Shown one piece after another: positions 1-5,675 of a stretch of 7,043 bases of DNA. Both the position numbers and the translations under genes were made by a program. Each line of letters begins with the position of its first letter. Position 1 is the stretch's first letter. Under the pieces are notes generated by a model, which was not told the DNA's origin, ran no database searches, and saw only the letters and a program-made list of their open reading frames with translations. Location: assembly GCA_946221765.1 (NCBI GenBank), contig CAMIMK010000160.1:1-7043 (forward strand), given 5' to 3'. The DNA comes from an uncultured Rhodovulum sp. Lineage in GTDB: Bacteria; Pseudomonadota; Alphaproteobacteria; Rhodobacterales; Rhodobacteraceae.

Positions 1-334
1 GTCGGCCTTCCTGTTCCCCGCCCGCGGGCTGCGCGGCCACCTGACCCGCGAGAGCTTCTTCCTGCTCGTCAAGGCCGCCGCGGTGACGGCGGGCCTCGAC
101 CCGACGATGATCTCGCCGCACACGCTGCGCCATGCCTTCGCCACGCACCTGCTGGCGAACGGCGCCGATCTCCGGGTGATCCAGACCCTGCTCGGCCATG
201 CCAGCATCGCCACGACCGAGATCTACACCCATGTGCTGGAAGCGCGCCTGAAGGAACTCGTCTTCACCCACCACCCGCTGGCGGTGGACGGCGAGGGGGC
301 GGGCGGCGCTCACCCGGAGGGACGGGTCTCCTGA
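1..334 (+). CDS. xerD: Tyrosine recombinase XerD, C-terminal fragment (5' end outside window)
   Basis: XerD works with XerC at the chromosomal dif site to resolve chromosome dimers at division, as part of the FtsK-controlled cytoplasmic recombination complex. The frame is open from base 2 to a TGA at 332-334, giving about 110 residues of the catalytic domain. Visible are SPHTLRHAFATHLL (catalytic His and Arg in HTLRH), LGHASIATTEIYTHV (second catalytic His and the nucleophilic Tyr of IYTH), and RLKELVFTHHPLA, the usual XerD ending, which argues for XerD rather than XerC or a phage integrase. The first catalytic Arg and the Lys lie upstream, outside the window. After HHPLA there is a short extra tail of about 16 residues rich in Gly. 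The gene points toward the hexuronate operon, which is on the opposite strand. Identification is strong; only the fragment's start is unknown. Confidence 0.93.
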   Translation, partial: SAFLFPARGLRGHLTRESFFLLVKAAAVTAGLDPTMISPHTLRHAFATHLLANGADLRVIQTLLGHASIATTEIYTHVLEARLKELVFTHHPLAVDGEGAGGAHPEGRVS

Positions 335-344
335 CGACCCGTCC
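320..344 (+). terminator. Hairpin overlapping the xerD stop codon
   Basis: GGACGGGTC (320-328) and GACCCGTCC (336-344) form a perfect 9-bp stem with a 7-nt loop that contains most of the xerD stop codon. No T-run follows (G-rich sequence comes next), so it is not a classical intrinsic terminator. It may be a 3'-end stabilising or Rho-assisted structure. The repeat is seen directly; the function is inference. Confidence 0.4.
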
Positions 345-658
345 GGGGGGCCTGCCCGTCGCCTTCCTGAACTTGCCCTGCCAATCGAGGCAGGCCGAGA
401 CACCGTCCCGGCCGGGCCGTCCGCCAGAGCCGGGGATGGCGAAGGGGCGCGGGGCAACAGGAGCGGCCGCCATCCGGGCGCGCTGTCCGCGCGATGGGCG
501 CACCCGGCGGACACAGGGGAAAGGACCGGGGCGCACGGCCACTCCCGCAGCGCGACGGGCATCAGCCGCTCCCGCGTCGGGAAGGACCCGCCGCGGTGGG
601 CATTGCGTCCCCCGTCGGGACGGTCGGGGCCGGCCACTGGCCGGCAACCCCGCCGGGA
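335..658. other. Gene-free gap between convergent xerD and uxaA, with several hairpins
   Basis: This stretch of about 324 bp has no credible gene. Open frames exist on both strands but translate to Arg/Pro/Gly-rich sequence with no family resemblance, as expected at this G+C. It holds several inverted repeats: CCTGCC/GGCAGG (377-382/389-394, 6-nt loop), the palindrome CCCGGCCGGG (407-416), GGATGGCG/CGCCATCC (434-441/468-475, 26-nt loop), CGTCCC/GGGACG (606-611/617-622), and the hairpin at 629-645. As the two flanking genes converge here, 3'-end and termination structures are the simplest explanation. I see no promoter, AT-rich dif-like site or tRNA-like fold. Confidence 0.6.
629..645 (-). terminator. 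GC hairpin 13 nt after the uxaA stop, possible operon terminator
   Basis: GCCGGCC (629-635) and GGCCGGC (639-645) form a 7-bp all-GC stem with a 3-nt loop, 13 nt downstream of the uxaA stop on the minus strand. A second stem (CGTCCC/GGGACG, 606-622) follows. Neither is followed by a U-tract, so this would be an atypical, GC-rich terminator or a 3' stabilising structure. Position supports the call; sequence alone does not prove it. Confidence 0.4.
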
Positions 659-2170
659 TTACATCACCGCGCCGACCTGCCAGGGCACGAATTCGTTGTC
701 GCCGAGCCCGAGCTTCTCGCTCTTGGTCTGCGTGCCCGAGGCGACGGCCAGGATCATCTCGAGCATTTCCTCGCCCTTGGCCTGCAACGAGATACCCTGG
801 CTGACCACGTCGCCGCAGTTGATGTCCATGTCGTCGGGCATCTGGGCATAGAGCCGGTCGTTGGTCGCCACCTTGATCGTCGGCGCCGGCTTCGAGCCGA
901 AGGCAGAGCCGCGTCCGGTGGTGAAGACCACGACCTGCGCGCCGCCCGCGATCTGGCCGGTGGTCGCCACCGGGTCGTAGCCGGGGGTGTCCATGAAGAC
1001 GAAGCCGGGCGTGGTGACGGTCTCGGCATATTCGAAGACATCCATGAGTGGCGTCGAGCCACCCTTGGCCGCGGCGCCGAGGGATTTCTCCAGGATGGTG
1101 GTCAGCCCGCCGGCCTTGTTACCGGGGCTCGGGTTGTTGTCCATCGAGCCGCCGTTCATCTCGGTGTAATGCTCCCACCAGCGGATCCGCGCGATGAGCT
1201 TGTCGGCAACCGCGGGGCTGGCGGCCCGGCGCAGCAGCAACTGCTCGGCCCCGTAGATCTCGGGTGTTTCGGCCAGGATCGCGGTGCCACCGAGCCCGAC
1301 GAGCAGGTCCGAGGCAATGCCGAGCGCGGGGTTGGCGGTGATCCCCGAGAGGCCGTCCGAGCCGCCGCATTCGAGCGCGACCTTGAGCTCCGAGGCAGGC
1401 ACAGCCTCGCGCGTGACGGAATTCACCTCCGGTAGCAGGGCGTGGATCTGCTCGACGATCCGGGCGATCGTCTTCGTCGTGCCGCCGGTCTCCTGGATGG
1501 TGAGCCCGTGGAACCGCTCGTTGCCCTTGCCCTCTCCGCCATAGAGCGCGCGCATCTTCGCCACCTGCATCACCTCGCAGCCGAGGCCGACGAAGATCGC
1601 GGCGCCGACATTGGGATGGGTGGCATGTCCCCAGAGCACCCGCTGGAGGTTCCGGTAGCCCGGCCCGTCGATCGCCATGGCGCAGCCCGTTCCATGGGCG
1701 AAGGCGACCACCCCGTCGATGTTCGGATAGTCTCCGAGAATGCCGCTCTCGTTCACCTGCTCGGCCGCCCGGCGGATCGCCGTGGCCGAGCAGTTCACCG
1801 TCGCGACGAGGGCGATGTAGTTGCGGGTGCCCACCTGGCCATTCGCGCGGCGATAGCCCTGGAAGCTGCGCGGCGCCATCTGGGGCACTGCCGCGCGCGC
1901 CGCCTGAAGATCGACGCCGATCTCGTAGTCCTGGTCATGCGCGCCGAAGGTGCAGTTGTGGGTGTGGACATGGGCGCCCCGGGGGATGTCCTCGGTCGCA
2001 TAGCCGATCACCTGGCCGAACTTCACCACCGGGGCGCCGGCCGCGATGGCGGTGCGGGCGAGCTTGTGGCCCGCGAGCAGGGGCTTGCCCCCCACCTCGA
2101 CCCGGGAGGTGATGATCTCGACCGTGTCCACGGGGTTGAGAAGGAGGAGCTGGCTGGCTGTATCAGACAT
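659..2170 (-). CDS. uxaA: Altronate dehydratase UxaA
   Basis: UxaA dehydrates D-altronate to 2-keto-3-deoxy-D-gluconate in the galacturonate branch of hexuronate breakdown, in the cytoplasm with a divalent metal. The 503-residue product has the full two-part architecture. An N-terminal SAF-like domain (about 1-80) ends in RGAHVHTHN (64-72). The large UxaA/GarD catalytic part follows, with GYRRANGQVGTRNYI (105-119), FAHGTGCAM (157-165), GLGCEV (195-200), ECGGSDGLSG (267-276), DNNPSPGNKAGGL (344-356), GRGSAFGSKPAPTIKVATN (419-437) and DDMDINCGD (446-454). Length matches the usual ~490-500. The ATG at 2170 sits inside the end of uxuA (ATGTCTGA, 8-nt overlap). No clear Shine-Dalgarno precedes it, so translation is probably coupled to uxuA. 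The frame stays open upstream, but that part is a shadow of uxuA. Galactarate dehydratase (GarD) is the nearest alternative; length and the uxuA/uxuB neighbours favour altronate. Confidence 0.92.
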   Translation of the reverse strand: MSDTASQLLLLNPVDTVEIITSRVEVGGKPLLAGHKLARTAIAAGAPVVKFGQVIGYATEDIPRGAHVHTHNCTFGAHDQDYEIGVDLQAARAAVPQMAPRSFQGYRRANGQVGTRNYIALVATVNCSATAIRRAAEQVNESGILGDYPNIDGVVAFAHGTGCAMAIDGPGYRNLQRVLWGHATHPNVGAAIFVGLGCEVMQVAKMRALYGGEGKGNERFHGLTIQETGGTTKTIARIVEQIHALLPEVNSVTREAVPASELKVALECGGSDGLSGITANPALGIASDLLVGLGGTAILAETPEIYGAEQLLLRRAASPAVADKLIARIRWWEHYTEMNGGSMDNNPSPGNKAGGLTTILEKSLGAAAKGGSTPLMDVFEYAETVTTPGFVFMDTPGYDPVATTGQIAGGAQVVVFTTGRGSAFGSKPAPTIKVATNDRLYAQMPDDMDINCGDVVSQGISLQAKGEEMLEMILAVASGTQTKSEKLGLGDNEFVPWQVGAVM

Positions 2171-3356
2171 GGCGCACCATTGGATGGGAAAGCGTGGCGA
2201 TGATGCCGCGGAGCTCGGCGAGCCCGCGGAGCCGGCCGACGAGCGGATAGCCGGGATGGGTGCCGCGGCCGAGGTCGGGGCCGATCTCGTGGCCGTGGTC
2301 GGGTCGGAACGGGATTTCGGCATCCGCCCGCCCGGCGTCGCGCCGGCGCCCCTCCTCGTCAAGAAGGGCGGCGACGAGGGCCACCATGTCGGTGTCGCCG
2401 CCGAGATGGTCGGCCTCCTGGAAGGAGCCGTCCGGCTCCTTCGCGACATTGCGCAGGTGGGCGAAATGGATGCGATCGGCGAAGCGCCGGGCGATCGCCG
2501 GCACGTCATTCGCCGGATTGGCGCCGAGCGATCCGGCGCAGAGGGTGAGGCCGTTCGCCGGGCTCTCCACCGCCTTGAGGATCCAGTCGATGTCCTCGGC
2601 CGAGGACACGATCCGCGGGAGCCCGAGGATGTCGCGCGGCGGGTCGTCGGGGTGCACGCAGAGCCGCATCCCGAGATCCTCGGCCGCGGGCACGACCTCC
2701 TCCAGGAAGCGCCGGTAGTTCGCCCGGAGCGCCTCCGCATCGAGCCCCTCATAGGCCGCCAGCGCCGTCCGGAGTCCGGCGATGTCATAGCGGTCATAGG
2801 CCCCGGGCAGGCCGGCCATGATGCTCGACAGGAGCGTCGCGCGCTCGGCCTCGCCCGCGGACTGGAACCAGCGGTCGCCCGCGGCGATGGCCTCGGCCGG
2901 GTAGTCGCCCTCGGCCGCCGCGCGCCCCAGCATCCTGAGTTCGAAGGCCGCCATCCGCGACGCCTCGAACCGGAGCGCCGTCGCGCCGCCCCGGACCGGG
3001 GCGGCGAGCGTCGTGCGCGTCCAGTCGAGCAGCGGCATGAAGTTGTAGCAGATCACCCTGAGGCCGCAGGCGGCGAGATTGGCCATGCTCTGCCGGTAGC
3101 TGGCGAAGAGCGGCGCGAGGTCGCCCGCGCCGCGCTTGATCGCCTCGTGGATCGGCAGGCTCTCGACGACCATCCATTCGAGCCCGACGCCGGCCCGGGC
3201 GACCAGATCCTGCCGGGCGCGGATCGCCTCGACGGTCCAGACCTCGCCATAGGGCACCTCGTGCAGGGCATTGACGATGCCCGTCGCCCCGGTCTGGGCG
3301 ATCTCGTGCAGCGGGATGCGGTCGAGCGGCCCGAACCAGCGCCAGCTTTCCCTCAC
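2163..3356 (-). CDS. uxuA: Mannonate dehydratase UxuA
   Basis: UxuA converts D-mannonate to 2-keto-3-deoxy-D-gluconate plus water in the glucuronate branch; it is a cytoplasmic metal-dependent TIM-barrel enzyme. The 397-residue product has the family opening ESWRWFGP, then IVNALHEVPYGEVW (27-40), WMVVESLPIHEAIK (61-74), CYNFMPLLDWTRT (103-115), CVHPDDPP (233-240), LCAGSLGANP (272-281), HFAHLRNV (297-304), HLGGDTDM (317-324) and RPDHGHEIG (351-359). The expected His/Cys/His/Asp metal ligands fit H235, C273, H300 and D353. Length agrees with the E. coli enzyme (about 394). The start is GTG at 3356, chosen because WRWFGP lies right at the family N-terminus, GTG overlaps the uxuB stop as GTGA (4 nt), and GAGGA (3366-3370) lies 9 nt upstream. 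It ends 8 nt inside uxaA, so the middle gene is coupled on both sides. Confidence 0.95.
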   Translation of the reverse strand: MRESWRWFGPLDRIPLHEIAQTGATGIVNALHEVPYGEVWTVEAIRARQDLVARAGVGLEWMVVESLPIHEAIKRGAGDLAPLFASYRQSMANLAACGLRVICYNFMPLLDWTRTTLAAPVRGGATALRFEASRMAAFELRMLGRAAAEGDYPAEAIAAGDRWFQSAGEAERATLLSSIMAGLPGAYDRYDIAGLRTALAAYEGLDAEALRANYRRFLEEVVPAAEDLGMRLCVHPDDPPRDILGLPRIVSSAEDIDWILKAVESPANGLTLCAGSLGANPANDVPAIARRFADRIHFAHLRNVAKEPDGSFQEADHLGGDTDMVALVAALLDEEGRRRDAGRADAEIPFRPDHGHEIGPDLGRGTHPGYPLVGRLRGLAELRGIIATLSHPMVRHV

Positions 3357-4801
3357 GACAGGTAGTCCTCGATGGCGGCCCGGGCGCCCCGCTCGGTCAG
3401 CGTGGCGAGCGCGCGGGTCAGGTCGGTGCGGAAGGCCTCGTTCCGGGCCAGGTCCTCGGGGAAGACCGCCCGGACCGCAAGAAGGGCATCCACCCGTTCC
3501 GCCACGCTGCCAGTCGAGCGCGCCGCCAGCAGGTCCGCCAGCGGATCCCGCACGTCGATCGCCGTGCCGGCGGCATCGGTGCCCCGGACATAGGCCATCC
3601 AGGCGGCCACCGCGAGCGCGAGGCCCCGGGCCGGGCGCCCGGCCGCGAGCGTGTCGGCCACGGTCCCGAGCAGGCGCTGCGGCAGTTTCTGGCTGCCGTC
3701 CATGGCGATCTGCCAGGTGCGGTGCCGGATGCCGGGATTGGCGAAGCGCCGCGCCAGCGCCCCGGCATAGGCGGGCAGATCCTCGCCCGGCGGCACCTCC
3801 AGCGTCGGGATGATCTCGTCGCGCCAGAGCCGGTCGAGGAAGGCCGGGAAGACCGGATCGGCCATCACCTCGGCGATCGTCTCGTGGCCGGCGAGATAGC
3901 CGAGATAGGCGAGGGCGGAATGCGCGCCGTTCAGCATGCGGAGCTTCATGTGCTCGAAGGGCGCCACCTCCGCGGCGAACTGCGCCCCCGCCGCCGCGAG
4001 ATCCGGCCGGAGGCCCCCGACGAACCTGTCCTCGATCACCCATTGCCGGAAGGGCTCGTGCAGGACGGGGGCAAGGTCGATCACGCCGGTCTCGCGCGCC
4101 AGCCGCTCGATGTCCTCGGGCCTGGTCGCGGGCACGATCCGGTCGACCATGGTGGCGGGAAAGGCCCCCTCCGCCGCGATCCAGTCCGCCAGGCCCGGGT
4201 CGATCGCCCGGGCCAGTTCCAGCACCACGCCGCGCACGGTCGCGCCGTTCTGCGGCAGGTTGTCGCAGCAGAGCACGGTGAAGGGCGGCAGCTTCGCCGC
4301 GCGGCGCCGGGCAAGGCCGCGGACGAGGAACCCGGGGGCGGAGCGTGGCAGGGCCGCGGCGAGGTCGTGGACGATGTCCGGATGGGTGGGGTCGAGGGCG
4401 CCGGTGGCGGGATTGTGGCAATAGCCCTTCTCGGTGACGGTCAGGCTGACGATCTTCACATCCGGGGCGGCCATCGCCTCCAGCACCGCGGCCGGGTTCT
4501 CGGGCGCCACCAGGACGCGCTCCAGAACCTCGACATGCCGCCGGGTCTCGCCCTCGGGGCCGAGCTCGACCGCGGTATAGGCATCCCCCTGCGGTCCGAG
4601 CCGGTCGCGGACATCCGGCCGCTTCAGGCTGGCGCCGGTGATGCCCCAGTCGCCGCCGGACGCGGCCATCGCCTCGGCGACATAGAGGGCACCATGTGCC
4701 CGGAAGAAGGCGCCGAGGCCCAGATGCACGATGCCGACGGCCGGACGTGCGGCGGGACCGCGTCCAAGTCGGGGCAGGGGGCTGGGCGTGTCGCGGGTCA
4801 C
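3353..4801 (-). CDS. uxuB: Fructuronate reductase UxuB (mannitol dehydrogenase family)
   Basis: UxuB is an NAD-dependent oxidoreductase that reduces D-fructuronate to D-mannonate, the substrate of the next gene. From the chosen start the protein is 482 residues, close to E. coli UxuB (about 486). The N-terminal Rossmann domain shows IVHLGLGAFFRAH (24-36), followed by SLTVTEKGY (119-127), CCDNLPQNG (178-186) and FPATMVDRIVPAT (214-226). The catalytic domain follows, with EPFRQWVIEDRF (249-260), KLRMLNGAHSALAYLG (286-301) and DGSQKLPQR (368-376). K286, N291 and H294 have the K-N-H spacing of the mannitol 2-dehydrogenase active site. The start is GTG at 4801, preceded at 10 nt by AGGAAGG; the open frame reaches ATG 4903, but that would run through the promoters and into the divergent gene. 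Tagaturonate reductase (UxaB) or a polyol dehydrogenase are relatives; adjacency to uxuA favours UxuB. It is the first gene of the operon. Confidence 0.88.
   Translation of the reverse strand: MTRDTPSPLPRLGRGPAARPAVGIVHLGLGAFFRAHGALYVAEAMAASGGDWGITGASLKRPDVRDRLGPQGDAYTAVELGPEGETRRHVEVLERVLVAPENPAAVLEAMAAPDVKIVSLTVTEKGYCHNPATGALDPTHPDIVHDLAAALPRSAPGFLVRGLARRRAAKLPPFTVLCCDNLPQNGATVRGVVLELARAIDPGLADWIAAEGAFPATMVDRIVPATRPEDIERLARETGVIDLAPVLHEPFRQWVIEDRFVGGLRPDLAAAGAQFAAEVAPFEHMKLRMLNGAHSALAYLGYLAGHETIAEVMADPVFPAFLDRLWRDEIIPTLEVPPGEDLPAYAGALARRFANPGIRHRTWQIAMDGSQKLPQRLLGTVADTLAAGRPARGLALAVAAWMAYVRGTDAAGTAIDVRDPLADLLAARSTGSVAERVDALLAVRAVFPEDLARNEAFRTDLTRALATLTERGARAAIEDYLS
3366..3370 (-). promoter_or_regulatory. 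Shine-Dalgarno for the GTG start of uxuA
   Basis: GAGGA on the minus strand lies inside the last codons of uxuB, 9 nt before the GTG at 3356. Together with the GTGA stop/start overlap it fixes the uxuA start. Confidence 0.65.
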
Positions 4802-4811
4802 GGGGCAGGGA

Positions 4812-4818
4812 CCTTCCT
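4812..4818 (-). promoter_or_regulatory. Shine-Dalgarno that decides the uxuB start
   Basis: AGGAAGG on the minus strand lies 10 nt before the GTG at 4801. The upstream in-frame GTG at 4828 and ATG at 4903 have no comparable site, so 4801 is preferred. Confidence 0.65.
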
Positions 4819-4841
4819 GGCCGGTCACGGGCGCGCCGGCA

Positions 4842-4870
4842 TTGCACGGAATCTGATATGCTAGTATGCT
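4842..4870 (+). promoter_or_regulatory. Promoter candidate for the GntR regulator
   Basis: On the plus strand TTGCAC (4842-4847) and TATGCT (4865-4870) are separated by 17 nt. Transcription would start near 4877, only about 16 nt before the GTG at 4893 and after the upstream ATG at 4866, which supports the later start. The element is interleaved with the opposing operon promoter. Confidence 0.5.
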
Positions 4871-4873
4871 GAT
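4853..4873. promoter_or_regulatory. Candidate operator between the divergent genes
   Basis: The 21-bp stretch CTGAT-ATGCTAGTATG-CTGAT contains TATGCT twice (4857-4862, 4865-4870), CTGAT twice (4853-4857, 4869-4873), and an imperfect dyad AT-n-CTAG-n-AT centred at 4862/4863. It covers the -10 box and spacer of both promoter candidates, where a repressor would block both directions. FadR-subfamily GntR sites are usually dyads of the form TnGTnnnACnA, which this matches only in part, so the call is inference from position and symmetry. Confidence 0.4.
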
Positions 4874-4881
4874 TTCGTCAA
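4853..4881 (-). promoter_or_regulatory. Promoter candidate for the uxuB-uxuA-uxaA operon
   Basis: On the minus strand TTGACG (4881-4876) and TATCAG (4858-4853) are separated by 17 nt, a good fit to a sigma-70 type promoter (TTGACG matches 5 of 6, TATCAG 4 of 6). Transcription would start near 4846, leaving a leader of about 45 nt with the uxuB ribosome site. It lies in a local AT-rich pocket in otherwise very GC-rich DNA. Predicted by eye only. Confidence 0.55.
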
Positions 4882-4882
4882 T

Positions 4883-4887
4883 GGAGG
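4883..4887 (+). promoter_or_regulatory. Shine-Dalgarno that decides the regulator start
   Basis: GGAGG lies 5 nt before the GTG at 4893. The in-frame ATG at 4881 contains this motif within its own first codons and the ATG at 4866 lies upstream of the predicted transcript start, so GTG 4893 is the best start. Confidence 0.6.
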
Positions 4888-4892
4888 CTGTC

Positions 4893-5675
4893 GTGTCCCA
4901 CATCCCCCCGTCCGCGCTGGCCTCCCCGGCTGCAGCGGTGCGCCTGCCCTCGATTGCCGACCAGGTCTTCGAGGGGCTCTACGACCGGATCGTCAACCTG
5001 GCGCTGCCGCCCGGGACGCGGCTGTCCGAGACCGAGGTGGCGAAGGCCTTCGACGTGTCCCGCCAGCCCGTGCGCGATGCCTTCTGGCGTCTCTCGAAAC
5101 TCGGCTTTCTCACCATCCGGCCGCAGCGGGCGACCACGGTCGCCGGCATCTCGGAAGCCGCGGTGCTGCAGGCGCGGTTCGTGCGGGCGGCGATCGAGGT
5201 CGAGACGGTGCGGGTCGCGGCCGGCTGCCTCGATCCCGACGATCTCGCGGCGCTCACGGCGCTGATCGGCGCGCAGGAAGCCGCGGTCGCGGCGGCGGAC
5301 AAGCCGCGCTTCCATGCGCTCGACGATGCCTTCCACCGCGAGATCTGCGTCCGCAGCGGCCTCGGCTTCGCCTGGGGGATCGTGCGCGAGAACAAGGCGC
5401 ACATGGACCGGGTGCGGTTCCTGAGCCTCGCCTTCGGGGTCGATATCGCCCTGGCCGAGCATCAGGCGATCCTCGCGGCCCTCGCCGCGCTGGACAGCGA
5501 GGGCGCGGCGGCGGCGATGCGGGTCCACCTGGACCGGATCACCATCGACCTGCCGCGCCTGCGCGCCAGTCATGCCGGGTATTTCGACGACGGACCCGGC
5601 GGGCCAGCGCTGATGCCGGGCCTCACCGGGCTCGGGCTGCCGGGACCGCCCGAGCCCTCCGGTCAGAAGGAATAG
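4893..5675 (+). CDS. GntR family (FadR/FCD subgroup) transcriptional regulator of the hexuronate operon
   Basis: This is a DNA-binding regulator with an N-terminal winged helix and C-terminal FCD ligand domain, 260 residues from the GTG at 4893. The winged helix spans about 20-87: DQVFEGLYDRIVNLALPPGT, then LSETEVAKAFDVSRQPVRDA (44-63), with recognition helix near SRQPVRDAFWRLSKLGF, and RPQRATTVAGIS as the wing. The FCD part (about 92-225) keeps the expected metal/ligand residues: D144 and H148 in DDAFH, H190 in AEHQAIL, and H212 in MRVHLDR. Divergence from uxuB across a 91-bp control region makes it the likely local repressor, by analogy with UxuR/ExuR; effector unknown, perhaps fructuronate, mannonate or KDG. 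Residues after about 228 form an unusual Gly/Pro-rich tail with no domain character; the DNA for it carries the hairpin at 5628-5657, and its last 13 bp overlap the end of the FadL-like gene. ATG 4881 or 4866 are possible alternative starts. Confidence 0.88.
   Translation: MSHIPPSALASPAAAVRLPSIADQVFEGLYDRIVNLALPPGTRLSETEVAKAFDVSRQPVRDAFWRLSKLGFLTIRPQRATTVAGISEAAVLQARFVRAAIEVETVRVAAGCLDPDDLAALTALIGAQEAAVAAADKPRFHALDDAFHREICVRSGLGFAWGIVRENKAHMDRVRFLSLAFGVDIALAEHQAILAALAALDSEGAAAAMRVHLDRITIDLPRLRASHAGYFDDGPGGPALMPGLTGLGLPGPPEPSGQKE
5628..5657 (-). terminator. Perfect 10-bp GC hairpin at the convergent gene ends
   Basis: GGGCTCGGGC (5628-5637) and GCCCGAGCCC (5648-5657) form a perfect 10-bp stem with a 10-nt loop. 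A further ACCGG/CCGGT pair (5625-5629/5659-5663) could extend it with a bulge. On the minus strand it starts 5 nt after the FadL-like stop, the expected place for that gene's terminator. On the plus strand it is inside the regulator's coding tail. No T-run follows on either strand, so termination is not assured. Confidence 0.5.

Noticed and set aside
1..334. Could the recombinase fragment mark a phage, integron or integrative element boundary?
   Set aside because: The sequence reads as housekeeping XerD up to its RLKELVFTHHPLA ending. No att-like direct repeats, tRNA or cargo genes accompany it.
494..1435. Long open frames on the plus strand opposite the operon (also 1442-2203, 2046-3365, 3722-4864).
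   Set aside because: These are antisense shadows of uxaA, uxuA and uxuB, typical of GC-rich codon bias, with no recognisable domain or ribosome site.
2171..2797. The uxaA reading frame stays open upstream of ATG 2170 for 209 more codons, suggesting a longer or fused protein.
   Set aside because: The extra translation is Arg/Ser/Pro-rich with no family similarity and lies entirely inside uxuA, whose own frame encodes clear UxuA motifs. It is a high-GC shadow.
3357..4847. The uxuA frame stays open upstream to 4847, suggesting a very long protein.
   Set aside because: It runs antiparallel in frame to nothing functional and overlaps all of uxuB, which has clear catalytic motifs. UxuA family proteins start at the ESWRWFGP segment.
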